DNA of 57,718 nt from JBKDZL01 sp047971145 (GCA_047971145.1 JBKDZL010000072.1:1-57718), one strand, 5' to 3'. Shown: positions 34,245 to 44,650, counted from the first letter of the stretch. Notes: generated by a model from the sequence alone, not told the origin. Translations and numbers: made by a program.

Positions 34245-34950
34245 GATTAACCTCATAATCTAGACAATTCAGCACAAAAATACTAGCACTCTCAGCTCTT
34301 AAAATACGTGACCCTAAAGAAACACTATGATAACCCAAAGAAGTAAGATATTCATGCTCACTACTACTTAAGCCACCCTCAGGACCGATGACAATATTAA
34401 CACTATTAAAATTGTTGTTTTGCAAAAGCTTCTTTAAACTACTATCAATATTTTCTTTTTCATAGGCAACTATCAATAATTGAGCAGGATAATTACCTAT
34501 TTCTTTTAAAGTAACGGGTTGTCTTACTAACACTACCTCAGCTCTTTTACATTGTTGACAAGCACTCAGGGCAATTTTATTCCAACGAGCTATTTTATTA
34601 TCGTCATCATCACTGATTTTCACTACACAATTATCACTAACTAATGGCTGTATTTCACTAACACCAAATTCACAAGCTTTCATAATCAACCATTCCCATT
34701 TATCTTTTTTAATTAAAGCAGGCAATAATCTAATAAAGATATGATTATTAATAGAATTTAATGACTCTATAATCTTTAACTTCACTTTAGGATTTATTTC
34801 TATTATTTCTGCTAAAAAAGGTTGGCCTTCATAAACAATTCTTAGTTTATCACCAACTTTATTTCTTAACACTCTCAGTAAATGATGAGCTTGATCACAA
34901 GATAAGTAACTTATGCCTTGAGTTAAATTATCAACAAAATATTGATGCAT
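34237..34950 (-). CDS. rsmE: 16S rRNA m3U1498 methyltransferase RsmE
   Basis: A 237-residue SPOUT methyltransferase. N-terminal PUA-like domain (HLLRVLRNKVGDKLRIVYEG) and C-terminal knot with VIGPEGGLSSSEHEYL and LGSRILRAESASI. The rsmE-mtaB order is common in Firmicutes. Confidence 0.94.
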   Translation of the reverse strand: MHQYFVDNLTQGISYLSCDQAHHLLRVLRNKVGDKLRIVYEGQPFLAEIIEINPKVKLKIIESLNSINNHIFIRLLPALIKKDKWEWLIMKACEFGVSEIQPLVSDNCVVKISDDDDNKIARWNKIALSACQQCKRAEVVLVRQPVTLKEIGNYPAQLLIVAYEKENIDSSLKKLLQNNNFNSVNIVIGPEGGLSSSEHEYLTSLGYHSVSLGSRILRAESASIFVLNCLDYEVNHA

Positions 34951-35684
34951 TATTTCACTTCCCCATTTAATGCCAAATGTTTTAACTTCTTTAATTCAAA
35001 AGGTTTTAATAAGCGATACTGACCAAAATCTAATTTATCAGCACTTAAAATACCCCCTATAGATTTTCTGTGAAGTCTGGTAACTTTATGACCTACTGCT
35101 TCAATCATTTTTTTTACTTGATGATTATGCCCCTCATTAATAGTTAGCTCAATATTAGTCCACTCTTCCTTGATATTTTTATTTAAAATCACTGCCTTAG
35201 CGGGCTGAGTCTGATAACCATCATCAAGCTTAACTCCTTTGTTTAGCTTTTTAATAGCTTCAGTACTTAATACTCCTTTAATGGTAACTAAATAGGTTTT
35301 TGATAAATGATAACGAGGATGAGTTAATAAGTTAGTCAATTCACCATCATTAGTTAAAATTATTACTCCAGTGGTATCATAATCCAATCTACCAACGGGA
35401 AAAATTCTATTCTCGGTTGCGATTAAATCTACTATCGTTAATCTTTTATGCTCATCATGGGCAGAGCAAATCGTTTTTTTAGGCTTGTTCATAACATAAT
35501 AAACTAATTCTTCCTTACTAATTAGTTTGCCATCAACAGCAATTTTATCAGTTTTTTTAACTTTGCTTCCTAGAGCATCAACAATCACTCCATTGACACT
35601 AACTCTTTTCTCAATAATTAACTGTTCCGACTTCCGTCGAGATGCTACCCCACTAGCAGCCAGTACTTTTTGTAATCTTTCCAT
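34950..35684 (-). CDS. rluB: 23S rRNA pseudouridine synthase, RluB/RsuA family
   Basis: A 244-residue enzyme with an N-terminal S4 RNA-binding domain (MERLQKVLAASGVASRRKSE) and the catalytic Asp in FPVGRLDYDTTGVIILTNDGEL. RluB in Firmicutes typically follows scpB, as here. Confidence 0.93.
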   Translation of the reverse strand: MERLQKVLAASGVASRRKSEQLIIEKRVSVNGVIVDALGSKVKKTDKIAVDGKLISKEELVYYVMNKPKKTICSAHDEHKRLTIVDLIATENRIFPVGRLDYDTTGVIILTNDGELTNLLTHPRYHLSKTYLVTIKGVLSTEAIKKLNKGVKLDDGYQTQPAKAVILNKNIKEEWTNIELTINEGHNHQVKKMIEAVGHKVTRLHRKSIGGILSADKLDFGQYRLLKPFELKKLKHLALNGEVK

Positions 35685-35685
35685 T

Positions 35686-36234
35686 TTATTCCCCCACTAA
35701 ATGAAACAAATGTATGTCTTCTTCCTCATTATTAACTTTAAGGGCAGGTAGTTCATCTAAACTAGCCAACTTAAATAAATTTAAAAATTCAGCAGTTACC
35801 TGATATAAAATCGGCTTACCAACAGCATCTAAGCGACCAGCTTCTTCTAATAAACCTTTGATAACTAATTTTTTTAACATCAAATCACAACCTACGCCCC
35901 TAATCTCTTCAATTTCCACCCTAGTAATAGGCTGTTTATAAGCCACAATAGCTAAGGTTTCTAAAGCAGCATTAGTTAAAGGTGCAGACTTTTCTTCTTT
36001 ATAAATGCTCTCAGCAATCTGATAGACTTCTGCCTTAGTTACCAATTTATAACTGCCAGCTAAACAAACTACTTCTAAAGCACTACCATTTTGTAACAAA
36101 GATTCTTGAAGTTTTTCAATTTCTAATAATACTTCGCTTTTTTCTATTGCCAAAGTGCTAGCTAATTTATCAAGAGTCAAACCCTCATCACCCGCAATAA
36201 ATAGCAAGCCTTCTATATATACTTTATTTTCCAT
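35686..36234 (-). CDS. scpB: Segregation and condensation protein B
   Basis: A 182-residue winged-helix partner of ScpA in the SMC condensin complex. LEGLLFIAGDEGLTLDKLA and TLAIVAYKQPITRVEIEEIRGV are diagnostic. It overlaps scpA by 11 bases. Confidence 0.95.
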   Translation of the reverse strand: MENKVYIEGLLFIAGDEGLTLDKLASTLAIEKSEVLLEIEKLQESLLQNGSALEVVCLAGSYKLVTKAEVYQIAESIYKEEKSAPLTNAALETLAIVAYKQPITRVEIEEIRGVGCDLMLKKLVIKGLLEEAGRLDAVGKPILYQVTAEFLNLFKLASLDELPALKVNNEEEDIHLFHLVGE

Positions 36235-36970
36235 AATTTACTCCCCTTTGAAAATATAATTCATCATTCTTTAACTGATATACTAAATCCCCGATTTTTA
36301 TCATTTCTAAGATAGCTAAAAAAGTTAAAATAACTATTATTAAGCTAGTGGCATCCCGACATAAATCATCAAAATTAAATACAGTAGGTAAACCTTTAAT
36401 GATTTGATACATTTTCTCACTCCGCTCTTGAACACTCATTTCTTTTTCTGCCACTTTAACAGGGAGTGGATCTAATTCTCTTAGTCTGGCTTGACAGCGC
36501 TCCATTGCTTGATATAAATGATAAATTGCCTTGGGCTCTATTTTTGTAGTTGATTCTAAAGACCACTCATTAACTAAATAACTTTGCGATCGAGTTAATA
36601 GTTTTTGACGCTCTTGTGATAAAATAGCTAACTGAGTACTGGCATCTTTGAAGCGTTGATACTCTAATAAGCGCTCTACCAATTTCTCATGATCAATATC
36701 TTGATACTCACTATCTAAAACAGCAGTTTCTCTTGGTAATAATTTCTTGCTTTTATATTCAATTAAAGCAGCCATTTCCACCAAATACTCACTAGCAATC
36801 TCTAAGTTAATAGCTTCCATTTCTCTAATAAAAGCAATATACTGATTGGCTAATGCTAAAACATCTAAATCAAAAAGATCTAGTTTTTTTTCTTTAATCA
36901 GATGCAACATTAAATCTAATGGCCCATCAAAATTTTCAATTGTGACTTTAAATTCTTGATTTTGAATCAT
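36224..36970 (-). CDS. scpA: Segregation and condensation protein A
   Basis: The 248-residue kleisin of the SMC complex. FDGPLDLMLHLIKEKKLDLFD near the start and YLVEMAALIEYKSKKLLP identify it. It overlaps pdp by four bases (ATGA). Confidence 0.95.
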   Translation of the reverse strand: MIQNQEFKVTIENFDGPLDLMLHLIKEKKLDLFDLDVLALANQYIAFIREMEAINLEIASEYLVEMAALIEYKSKKLLPRETAVLDSEYQDIDHEKLVERLLEYQRFKDASTQLAILSQERQKLLTRSQSYLVNEWSLESTTKIEPKAIYHLYQAMERCQARLRELDPLPVKVAEKEMSVQERSEKMYQIIKGLPTVFNFDDLCRDATSLIIVILTFLAILEMIKIGDLVYQLKNDELYFQRGVNYGK

Positions 36971-38268
36971 TTCACCACCTGATGAGTTAGTGCAGGCTTT
37001 TCAACCACACTACCACTTATAACAAATGCCCTCTCTACCCTTTGAATAAAATCATTGTTTAATTCTTGATTATGATGTACTGTTGCCACAATCATCTTAT
37101 CATCAAGCAAATCACCCACCTTATAAGTTAAAACAATACCAACAGCAGGGTCGATAATATCCTCTTTAGTTTCACGACCACCACCTAACTCGTTAACTAA
37201 TTTAGCTAATTCTAAAGCATGTATTTCTGCCAAATATCCTTTTTTATTTACCTTTATTTCAGTTTGATATTTTGCCTTTGGTAGTAGCTGAGTATTTTCT
37301 ACTACCTGTTCATTACCACCTTGATATTTAATCATTAAAGTAAGCTTCTCTAAAGCTTTACCATTATTCATAACTTCAATTATTTTAGCTCTGCCTTGTT
37401 GGTAATCTAAAACTACTTCTGCTTGTTGAAGCATGATCGCTCCACTATCAATTAAAAGCTCAGTAAAATCAGCAGGGCCCTTTCCTTTTAATGTTTCAAT
37501 TGCTTCTATAACTTCTAGGGCATTACCAATAGCCAAACCTAAAGGTTGGTCCATACTTGATAGTACTGCTTTAGTATTTTTACCATAACTATTACCAATA
37601 CTAATCATTAACTTGGCTAATTCATTTGCTTGCTCTTTAGTGGCCATAAAAGCCCCCTCACCAAATTTAACATCTAATAAAATGGTATCAGAACCACTAG
37701 CCAACTTTTTACTCATAATACTAGAGGCAATTAAAGCAATAGAATCTACTGTGGCAGTGACATCTCTTAGGGCATATAACTTTTTATCTGCTAAGACTAA
37801 TTTATTATTTTGACCAATGATGGCCAATCCAATTTCATTCACTTGTTTTTCAAATTCTTCTTTAGTAAGTGTGACATTAAAACCTGCAATTGACTCCAAC
37901 TTATCCAAGGTGCCACCAGTAAAACCTAAGCCTCTGCCTGACATTTTTGCTACCTTAACTCCACAGGCAGCCACCAAAGGAATTAGCGCTAATGATGTTT
38001 TATCACCAACTCCACCTGTTGAGTGCTTATCAACTTTAACACCAGCTATTCTGCTAAGATCAATAATCTCACCACTATTAATCATCGCTTTAGTTAAAAA
38101 GAAAGTTTCCTCAGCATTCATACCATTTAAAACTATTGCCATTAATAAAGAGCTGACTTGATAGTCAGGGATTTCATCATTGCTATAAGCTTCAATCCAA
38201 TAATTAATCTCTAATTCACTTAAAGCTAAGTTTTGCTTTTTCTTTTCAATAATATCGACAAAATTCAT
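36967..38268 (-). CDS. pdp: Pyrimidine-nucleoside phosphorylase
   Basis: A 433-residue enzyme that splits thymidine, deoxyuridine and uridine to base and sugar 1-phosphate. The phosphate-binding region KVDKHSTGGVGDKTSL and the signature SGRGLGFTGGTLDKLESI are intact. Ends with TGA, one of the stops that show the standard code is used. Lies between folA and scpA. Confidence 0.95.
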   Translation of the reverse strand: MNFVDIIEKKKQNLALSELEINYWIEAYSNDEIPDYQVSSLLMAIVLNGMNAEETFFLTKAMINSGEIIDLSRIAGVKVDKHSTGGVGDKTSLALIPLVAACGVKVAKMSGRGLGFTGGTLDKLESIAGFNVTLTKEEFEKQVNEIGLAIIGQNNKLVLADKKLYALRDVTATVDSIALIASSIMSKKLASGSDTILLDVKFGEGAFMATKEQANELAKLMISIGNSYGKNTKAVLSSMDQPLGLAIGNALEVIEAIETLKGKGPADFTELLIDSGAIMLQQAEVVLDYQQGRAKIIEVMNNGKALEKLTLMIKYQGGNEQVVENTQLLPKAKYQTEIKVNKKGYLAEIHALELAKLVNELGGGRETKEDIIDPAVGIVLTYKVGDLLDDKMIVATVHHNQELNNDFIQRVERAFVISGSVVEKPALTHQVVK

Positions 38269-38277
38269 GATTCTCTC

Positions 38278-38745
38278 CTATTTACGCTGATATTCTTTAA
38301 AAATAAAATCAGCATATTCCACTTCTTTAATCACTTTAAATTTATCATAGTCTATTTTAGGGAAATACGTATCTGCCTCAAATGTCCCCTTAACATGGCT
38401 CAAATATAATTTGTCAACAAACTCTAAAGCTTGGCGATAAATATTTGCGCCACCACAAACAAAATACTCTTGATCTGCTTTTTGAGCTTGTACTAGAAAA
38501 CTCTTAAAATCATTGATATAGGTTACATTATCATAACTAGGCAAATCGTTGCGAGTAGTTATCACATAGGTATGCCTTTTGGCTAAGGGCTTGGGCAAAC
38601 CTAAAAAAGTGGTAGAGCCCATAATTAAATTATGATTAAGCGTTAAAGATTTAAATAATGCTAAATCTTCTTTAATGTCCCAAGGCATCCAACCATTCTT
38701 ACCAATTGCCCCATCAGCAGCCAAAGCAACAATTAAACTCAACAT
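38278..38745 (-). CDS. folA: Dihydrofolate reductase
   Basis: A 155-residue NADPH enzyme regenerating tetrahydrofolate. ALAADGAIGKNGWMPWDIKEDL contains the folate-binding acidic residue, followed by LIMGSTTFLGLP and EYFVCGGANIY. One-base overlap with thyA, which uses the same folate cycle. Confidence 0.95.
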   Translation of the reverse strand: MLSLIVALAADGAIGKNGWMPWDIKEDLALFKSLTLNHNLIMGSTTFLGLPKPLAKRHTYVITTRNDLPSYDNVTYINDFKSFLVQAQKADQEYFVCGGANIYRQALEFVDKLYLSHVKGTFEADTYFPKIDYDKFKVIKEVEYADFIFKEYQRK

Positions 38746-39617
38746 TACACACTCACCTTACCAACTAATTTTTCATGAGATTGATAATCCACTACTTCAA
38801 AATCTTCAAACTTAAAATCAAAAATATCTTTAACATCTCTATTAATAACTAATTTAGGTAAAGCAAATGGTTCTCTTTTAATTTGGGTATTAACCTGTTC
38901 TAAGTGATCTTGATAAATATGAGCATCACCAAAAGTATGAATAAACTCATAAGCTTCTAGATTACACACATGAGCCACCATCGCCAACAAAAGCGAGTAA
39001 GAGGCAATATTAAAAGGTACACCTAAGAAAATATCTGCACTACGCTGATATAATTGTAAAGATAACTTTTTACCATCCGAGCTCACATAAAATTGAAAAA
39101 ACGAATGACACGGAGGTAGGGCCATCTTTTCAACTTCAGCTGGATTATAAGCCATGACAATATGACGACGAGAGAAAGGATTACTTTTGATTTGTTCTAC
39201 AACATTTTTAATTTGATCAACACCAAAAAAATCACGCCATTGTTTACCATAAACCGGCCCTAAATCACCATATTTTTCAGCAAAAACTTCATCATCCTTT
39301 ATTTTTTCAATAAATTCATTAAGTGTTTCATTTTGATATGCAGCAGTTTTTTTATAAGCTTCATAAGGCCACTCATTCCAAATTCTAACTTTATTTAAAA
39401 CTAATGGTCTAATATTAGTTGAGCCACTTACAAACCACAACAACTCATGAAAAATTCCTCTATAAAAAGTTTTCTTGGTTGTCACCAAAGGAAAACCATC
39501 TTTTAAATTAAAACGCATTTGATAACCAAAAACTGAATAAGTTCCAGTACCAGTGCGATCACTACGCTTTTCGCCATTTTCTAATACATGTTTAATTAAA
39601 TCTAAATATTGCTTCAT
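38745..39617 (-). CDS. thyA: Thymidylate synthase
   Basis: Makes dTMP from dUMP with methylene-tetrahydrofolate. A 290-residue protein with the phosphate-binding RTGTGTYSVFGYQMRFNL, the catalytic Cys in MALPPCHSFFQFYV and the dUMP-binding YQRSADIFLGVPFNIASY. It is the first gene of the operon, with an AGGAGG site. Confidence 0.97.
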   Translation of the reverse strand: MKQYLDLIKHVLENGEKRSDRTGTGTYSVFGYQMRFNLKDGFPLVTTKKTFYRGIFHELLWFVSGSTNIRPLVLNKVRIWNEWPYEAYKKTAAYQNETLNEFIEKIKDDEVFAEKYGDLGPVYGKQWRDFFGVDQIKNVVEQIKSNPFSRRHIVMAYNPAEVEKMALPPCHSFFQFYVSSDGKKLSLQLYQRSADIFLGVPFNIASYSLLLAMVAHVCNLEAYEFIHTFGDAHIYQDHLEQVNTQIKREPFALPKLVINRDVKDIFDFKFEDFEVVDYQSHEKLVGKVSV

Positions 39618-39638
39618 AATTCCTCCTTAGCTAGTAAT

Positions 39639-39647
39639 ATTATAACA
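39639..39647 (-). promoter_or_regulatory. Extended -10 promoter of the thyA operon
   Basis: Minus strand TGTTATAAT (39639-39647), placed directly after the terminator of the ABC transporter genes and about 20 bases before the thyA ATG. Confidence 0.6.
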
Positions 39648-39676
39648 AAAAATGCTTACTTTATTGTAAGCATTTC
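39648..39676 (-). terminator. Terminator of the ABC-FtsX transporter operon
   Basis: Minus strand hairpin AAATGCTTAC-AATAAA-GTAAGCATTT followed by T residues, just after the second transporter gene. Confidence 0.85.
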
Positions 39677-39682
39677 AGGAAA

Positions 39683-42172
39683 TTATTGAACATCATTACG
39701 AGCAAGAATAGCCGCCGGCTTCTTTCTAAGGGTTAAGAAAACTGGCAATAGTCCAAAGACTAAATTAATAACATAAATAATTAGCAAGGTCAGAACAACT
39801 AACCATGGTGTTAAAACATAATCATTGGCAAAATAACTATTAATTAATTGATTAATAATAAAGCACATAAGCAAAATACCAAACAGACCATAAGTAAAGG
39901 TAATAATGGTAATTTCTCCAAAAAACATTTTATACATTTCACGCTTTTTCATACCAATTGCTCGATAAACACCAATTTCTTTAATTCTTGTTAAGAAGGA
40001 AGCTCTCATAATTAAGAAGACCTCTAAAATTGCGATAACAATAGCAACTAACATAAACACTAACTGCGAATTAATTGCCTCACTATTTTTGGTTAAGAAA
40101 ATATCATAGTCATTTTGATAATTATCAATAACTTGATATCCCGCCTCTAATAAAGCAGTACTACTTGTCAGCTTATCGGGGCTATAAATGGTTAGACTGT
40201 TTGCCTGTTGTAAGCTACGTCTAAAAATCATGTTGGAATTAACATATTTTAAAGCAGGATTATAATGATCAGCACCAGCTTCATAATAACCGACAACCTT
40301 TAAATGACTACCCGCAAAGGTTAAATCAGAATACGTTTTATTAAGTTCATAAGTATAACTTTGATCATAATTTATTAAAACTTCATTATCGTTATCTGGC
40401 CAACGGCCTTTTTTAATGGTAATATTACTAGCTAATTTTGCATCTAAATACTCAATTGCTTCACTGCTTTCTGGCTGAAAACCACCAAACTCATTACCAC
40501 CAATTGTTTTATCAACACCATTTAAAAGTGTATCAAAATAAATTAGATTATTGTATTGGCTACTATCCAAATAGATAACCGGCGATTTTGTATCACTAAC
40601 ACCCACTACACGATAACTTAAATAATCATGGCTATAATCACCAATATTAAATTCAATACCTAAATAATCTTCTATATTTAAATAACCTGAGTATGTTAGT
40701 GGATCATTAAACTCTGTTTTAAGTTTTTTGAAAGTTAGCAAATCAACAACAATTTCATTAGGGTTTTCTGCTACTCTTCCTGCAATTATAGTACTAGAAT
40801 CCAATAACTCAGGTTTAACAATAGCCCCTAAAATTTTATTATAATTATAAGAGTAAGCAACTTGGCTATATCTATCTAAGTTTAGATTAAATGATACTAT
40901 TGAATTACCTAAAAGCACATACTCAACTCCATCTACCTCAGATATCGCTTTTAAATCATCATTGCTAATAGCGCTATTTTTATAAGTTAAATATTCACTA
41001 TAATTATTAACAAACTGTTCATCATCATGAGTTATAGCTCCCATAATCCGACTTAGTGAAAATAAAATAATCATAGAAGTAATGACAAAACCAACCATTA
41101 AAACCTTCTTTAATTTACTATAACTACCAATTTTTCTAAAGCCAAAACGCAAACTCCCTAAAATAGTGAAAACTGATTTGTAGCGTACTTTATATTTTTT
41201 CTGATACACGCTTTTTAAATCAAATTCATCTTGATGGTCACCCTCTTTAATAGCTGAGTAATGAGCATCTACTAGCTTAATCATCGAATCATTACTTATG
41301 GTTTCAATATTCTTACCATTATTAGTTTGTAAATAAATATTATTATTTTTCACAACAATTGTTGCCTGAATATTAGCTGAACTATCACTATAAATATTTA
41401 TTTCACTATCATTAAAAGTGGCTCTTTTATGATTTGGTAAATCACGTAAATAAATATTTTGATCAATGCGATAATCTAACTCTTTTTCATGAGTATTATC
41501 TTGATCTGAAACAATCTTACCATCCTCTAAAGTAATAATTCTAGTCGCAAAGAATTCAGCAATCTTAGTTTCATGAGTAACCAAAATAACTAGTTTAGTC
41601 TTTGAGATAGTTTTAATAATATTCATAATTTCAATGGTATTAGCACTATCTAAATTTCCCGTCGGCTCATCAGCAATGATGATATCAGGATCTTTCACCA
41701 AAGCTCTGGCAATACCTACTCTTTGTCTTTGACCACCTGAGAGTGCAGTAACTAAGCGATAACGAAAGCGATAAAGTCCCACTTGTTTTAAAACATAATT
41801 AACTCGTCTAGCTCGCTCGGTTTTATTTCTAACACCAATCATTTTTAAGGCAATTTCAACATTCTCAAAAACACTCATCTCTTCAACCAAATTATAATTT
41901 TGGAAGATATAACCGATATATTTATTTCTTAGAGTATCAGTACGACTTCCTGAAATTGAATTTAACTTTTTGCCATCAACAAAAATTGATCCTCTATTAA
42001 CTTTATCTAAGCCACCAATAGCATTTAATAATGTAGTTTTTCCACTACCACTCTCACCCAATAAAGCCACTAAACCAACACTACCAAATTCTAAGCTAGT
42101 ATTATTAATTACATGTATTTGATTTCGTTTAAAACGATTAAAATACTTATTAAGTTTGACTAATTTAATCAT
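39683..42172 (-). CDS. ABC transporter with fused ATPase and FtsX-type permease (second of pair)
   Basis: An 829-residue MacB-architecture protein. The N-terminal ATPase has Walker A GESGSGKTT near residue 40, signature LSGGQRQR and Walker B IIADEPTGNLD. A membrane segment near residue 360 is followed by a large extracytoplasmic domain (about 380-690) and three C-terminal membrane helices of the FtsX type (around FLTRIKEIGVYRAIGMKK). ATG at 42172 is chosen for the GGAGG spacing. One base separates it from the upstream partner, so the two probably form a heterodimer. The substrate is unknown; peptides or lipoproteins are usual for the family. Confidence 0.9.
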   Translation of the reverse strand: MIKLVKLNKYFNRFKRNQIHVINNTSLEFGSVGLVALLGESGSGKTTLLNAIGGLDKVNRGSIFVDGKKLNSISGSRTDTLRNKYIGYIFQNYNLVEEMSVFENVEIALKMIGVRNKTERARRVNYVLKQVGLYRFRYRLVTALSGGQRQRVGIARALVKDPDIIIADEPTGNLDSANTIEIMNIIKTISKTKLVILVTHETKIAEFFATRIITLEDGKIVSDQDNTHEKELDYRIDQNIYLRDLPNHKRATFNDSEINIYSDSSANIQATIVVKNNNIYLQTNNGKNIETISNDSMIKLVDAHYSAIKEGDHQDEFDLKSVYQKKYKVRYKSVFTILGSLRFGFRKIGSYSKLKKVLMVGFVITSMIILFSLSRIMGAITHDDEQFVNNYSEYLTYKNSAISNDDLKAISEVDGVEYVLLGNSIVSFNLNLDRYSQVAYSYNYNKILGAIVKPELLDSSTIIAGRVAENPNEIVVDLLTFKKLKTEFNDPLTYSGYLNIEDYLGIEFNIGDYSHDYLSYRVVGVSDTKSPVIYLDSSQYNNLIYFDTLLNGVDKTIGGNEFGGFQPESSEAIEYLDAKLASNITIKKGRWPDNDNEVLINYDQSYTYELNKTYSDLTFAGSHLKVVGYYEAGADHYNPALKYVNSNMIFRRSLQQANSLTIYSPDKLTSSTALLEAGYQVIDNYQNDYDIFLTKNSEAINSQLVFMLVAIVIAILEVFLIMRASFLTRIKEIGVYRAIGMKKREMYKMFFGEITIITFTYGLFGILLMCFIINQLINSYFANDYVLTPWLVVLTLLIIYVINLVFGLLPVFLTLRKKPAAILARNDVQ

Positions 42173-42173
42173 T

Positions 42174-44468
42174 TTATACATCCTCCCTATAGACACTTAA
42201 AGCTGGTTTTTTGAACATTTTACCAGAAATAAATCTACTAATAGTAAATGTTATCAACAATAAAATACCATACAATATTACAAAGTGCTGCCACTGATAA
42301 TACTTTAAAGTTGGAGCTAAATAAGTAAGATAAAAGCTGGTATCCCTCAATAAATAACAGATAGCTAATAGTCCAAAGTAAACAAAATTAAAGATGATAA
42401 ACAGCTCCATTGTCACCATAAATCTAATGTCACTGGCTCTACCACCCAACATTCTAACTGTAGCCCAATAAGTATGTCTTGACTTTTGTGTCAACCAAAT
42501 TACAAAATATGAAATTCCAAACAAGGCCAAAATGATGACAAAAATCATAATCATTGAAACTATGTTATTAACTAGATTAAAAACATCATTAAATTCACTT
42601 ACTTTAGTATCCATTGAAGATAAAACATTATAACCCTGATTCTCTAAAGCACTAATGGTTTGCTTAATATTATCAACATCTCTAACATATAAAGAAATCT
42701 GGCTCGTTGTTTGATGACCAATCAAATCTTTGTAATCTTGAGTACTCATAAAATATGAATTAAGATATGCTTCATTTTCTAAGTATTCATTTGGTTTTTT
42801 AAAGAAATCCCCTATTTTATTAGTTTTAAATACCCCACCAATCAGATAATCTCTGTTAATATGATTATTTTTATTTTTAACATCAATATTAATCCAATTA
42901 TTATCACACTTATTATTTTTACAAATGCCCTTAAGATTCTCACTAATATAAACTCTACCTACCGGAACAGCATCACTTGGAAAAATACTAAAATCATTAT
43001 TGTAATCTTTATTGTACTCAGCACTGAAATAAGTTTGTTTATTAATTTTTGACTTCACTTCAATGGTTGAATGATTAAAAGCCAACTGCAAAATATTGAT
43101 ATTTGCTTCATCCATATAAGCATATGAATTTACTTGAGTATCAGTGGGAGGAATAACCCCTACTATAACATACTCATCATTACTAAAGAACCTAAATTCA
43201 TCAACCAGATAGTGCCAAACACTAATAGAGAATGTTTTGCCAAGATAACCCTCAAAGGCACTTGGATCAGTAGTATCAACTACACTAGCTCCATCACCAT
43301 ACATATTAAATACAGCAGGAGAAATTACTATTTCATTACTAGCAGCGGGCATAGTCCCAATTAAACTGCTTGTATCAGCAATATTAATTGGCTTAATTAA
43401 ACCATAATAGTTCTCCACACCATCAATATAAGCATCAATATGACTATCTAAAATAAAATCAGCACTGATAACACTATTGAAGCGCTCATCTTCCTTAAAA
43501 GAGTTTAACTCTTCTGAAGAAAAAACACTATCATCAGTTTTAGTTAAAATAATTCTATCCTCACTTGCCCCAACAAACACTGGAAAATATGAAAGATTAT
43601 TTAATGCATCATTATTACCCAAATAACTGCCAAAGGCAGCACTTACTCCACTAATCAAAATTAAAAAAACCAAAACCCTTAATGACAATTTGCCCCATAA
43701 ATTAAAAGTATTACGCAAAGCCAATCTAAAACGATTAAAAATTGAAAGTTTTCCCATTTTCTTGGGAACAAAAGTAATCTCATCCTCTGTTGGCCTAAAC
43801 TTAACATCTTCTATAACTTTACCGTCACTTAAGGTGACTCTACGAGTAGCATAAGGCTCTACTAAATCGTAATTATGAGTAACACAAATAACTAATTTAT
43901 CCTTAGATACCTCATGTAATAATTTCATTATTTCTATTGATTGGGCTTTATCCAAATTACCAGTCGCCTCATCAGCTAAAATAACTGGAACATCCATAGC
44001 TAAAACTCTAGCAATCGCAACTCTTTGTTTTTGCCCACCTGATAATTTGGATACCTTAGTTCTCTTAAACTTACTTAAACCCACCTTATCGATAAGTGCC
44101 AAAATATCCTTCTTTACTTTTCGCTTGCTGCGACCATTTAAAAGACAAACCAACTCAATATTTTTATAAACTGAATAACTACTTATCAAATTAAAACTTT
44201 GATAAATATTTCCGACATATTGTTTGCGATATTTTTCAAAGTCTTTTAAAGAATAATGACTTGTTTCCTTACCATTAAGATATAACTCGCCCTCTTCATA
44301 ACTATCTAAACCAGCAATTACATTTAATAAAGTACTCTTACCACTACCACTCTCACCAATAATAGCAACAAATTCACCTAATTTAAATTCAATATCTAAA
44401 TTATGAATTCCACTGGCAATAATACCCTTATTATAATAATATTTAGAAACCTTTTCCAAACGTAACAT
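42174..44468 (-). CDS. ABC transporter with fused ATPase and FtsX-type permease (first of pair)
   Basis: A 764-residue protein of the same architecture as its neighbour: Walker A GESGSGKST at 38-45, LSGGQKQR, Walker B VILADEATGNLD (Ala in place of the usual Pro), then a membrane helix near residue 262, an extracytoplasmic domain to about residue 630 and three C-terminal helices with a VRMLGGRASDIRF loop. The extracellular domains of the two proteins are not obviously alike in sequence, which fits distinct halves of one complex. Confidence 0.9.
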   Translation of the reverse strand: MLRLEKVSKYYYNKGIIASGIHNLDIEFKLGEFVAIIGESGSGKSTLLNVIAGLDSYEEGELYLNGKETSHYSLKDFEKYRKQYVGNIYQSFNLISSYSVYKNIELVCLLNGRSKRKVKKDILALIDKVGLSKFKRTKVSKLSGGQKQRVAIARVLAMDVPVILADEATGNLDKAQSIEIMKLLHEVSKDKLVICVTHNYDLVEPYATRRVTLSDGKVIEDVKFRPTEDEITFVPKKMGKLSIFNRFRLALRNTFNLWGKLSLRVLVFLILISGVSAAFGSYLGNNDALNNLSYFPVFVGASEDRIILTKTDDSVFSSEELNSFKEDERFNSVISADFILDSHIDAYIDGVENYYGLIKPINIADTSSLIGTMPAASNEIVISPAVFNMYGDGASVVDTTDPSAFEGYLGKTFSISVWHYLVDEFRFFSNDEYVIVGVIPPTDTQVNSYAYMDEANINILQLAFNHSTIEVKSKINKQTYFSAEYNKDYNNDFSIFPSDAVPVGRVYISENLKGICKNNKCDNNWINIDVKNKNNHINRDYLIGGVFKTNKIGDFFKKPNEYLENEAYLNSYFMSTQDYKDLIGHQTTSQISLYVRDVDNIKQTISALENQGYNVLSSMDTKVSEFNDVFNLVNNIVSMIMIFVIILALFGISYFVIWLTQKSRHTYWATVRMLGGRASDIRFMVTMELFIIFNFVYFGLLAICYLLRDTSFYLTYLAPTLKYYQWQHFVILYGILLLITFTISRFISGKMFKKPALSVYREDV

Positions 44469-44489
44469 AGCTATCTCCTTAATGATTAG

Positions 44490-44518
44490 ATTCTATCTTA
44501 TTTAACACTAAATAGCAA
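44490..44518 (-). promoter_or_regulatory. Promoter of the ABC-FtsX operon
   Basis: Minus strand TTGCTA (44513-44518), 17-base spacer, TAGAAT (44490-44495), then an AAGGAG site before the ATG at 44468. Confidence 0.55.
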
Positions 44519-44650
44519 CTTATTAAATAAATGAAAAAATCGAAATATTAAGAAAGACACTTTGGTAAAAAAACTTAATTTTTCCCACTTTGTTGTGAAT
44601 ATTCCATTACAATTTTATTTGCACTCATCTTGAGTAGCACTATAAAAATA

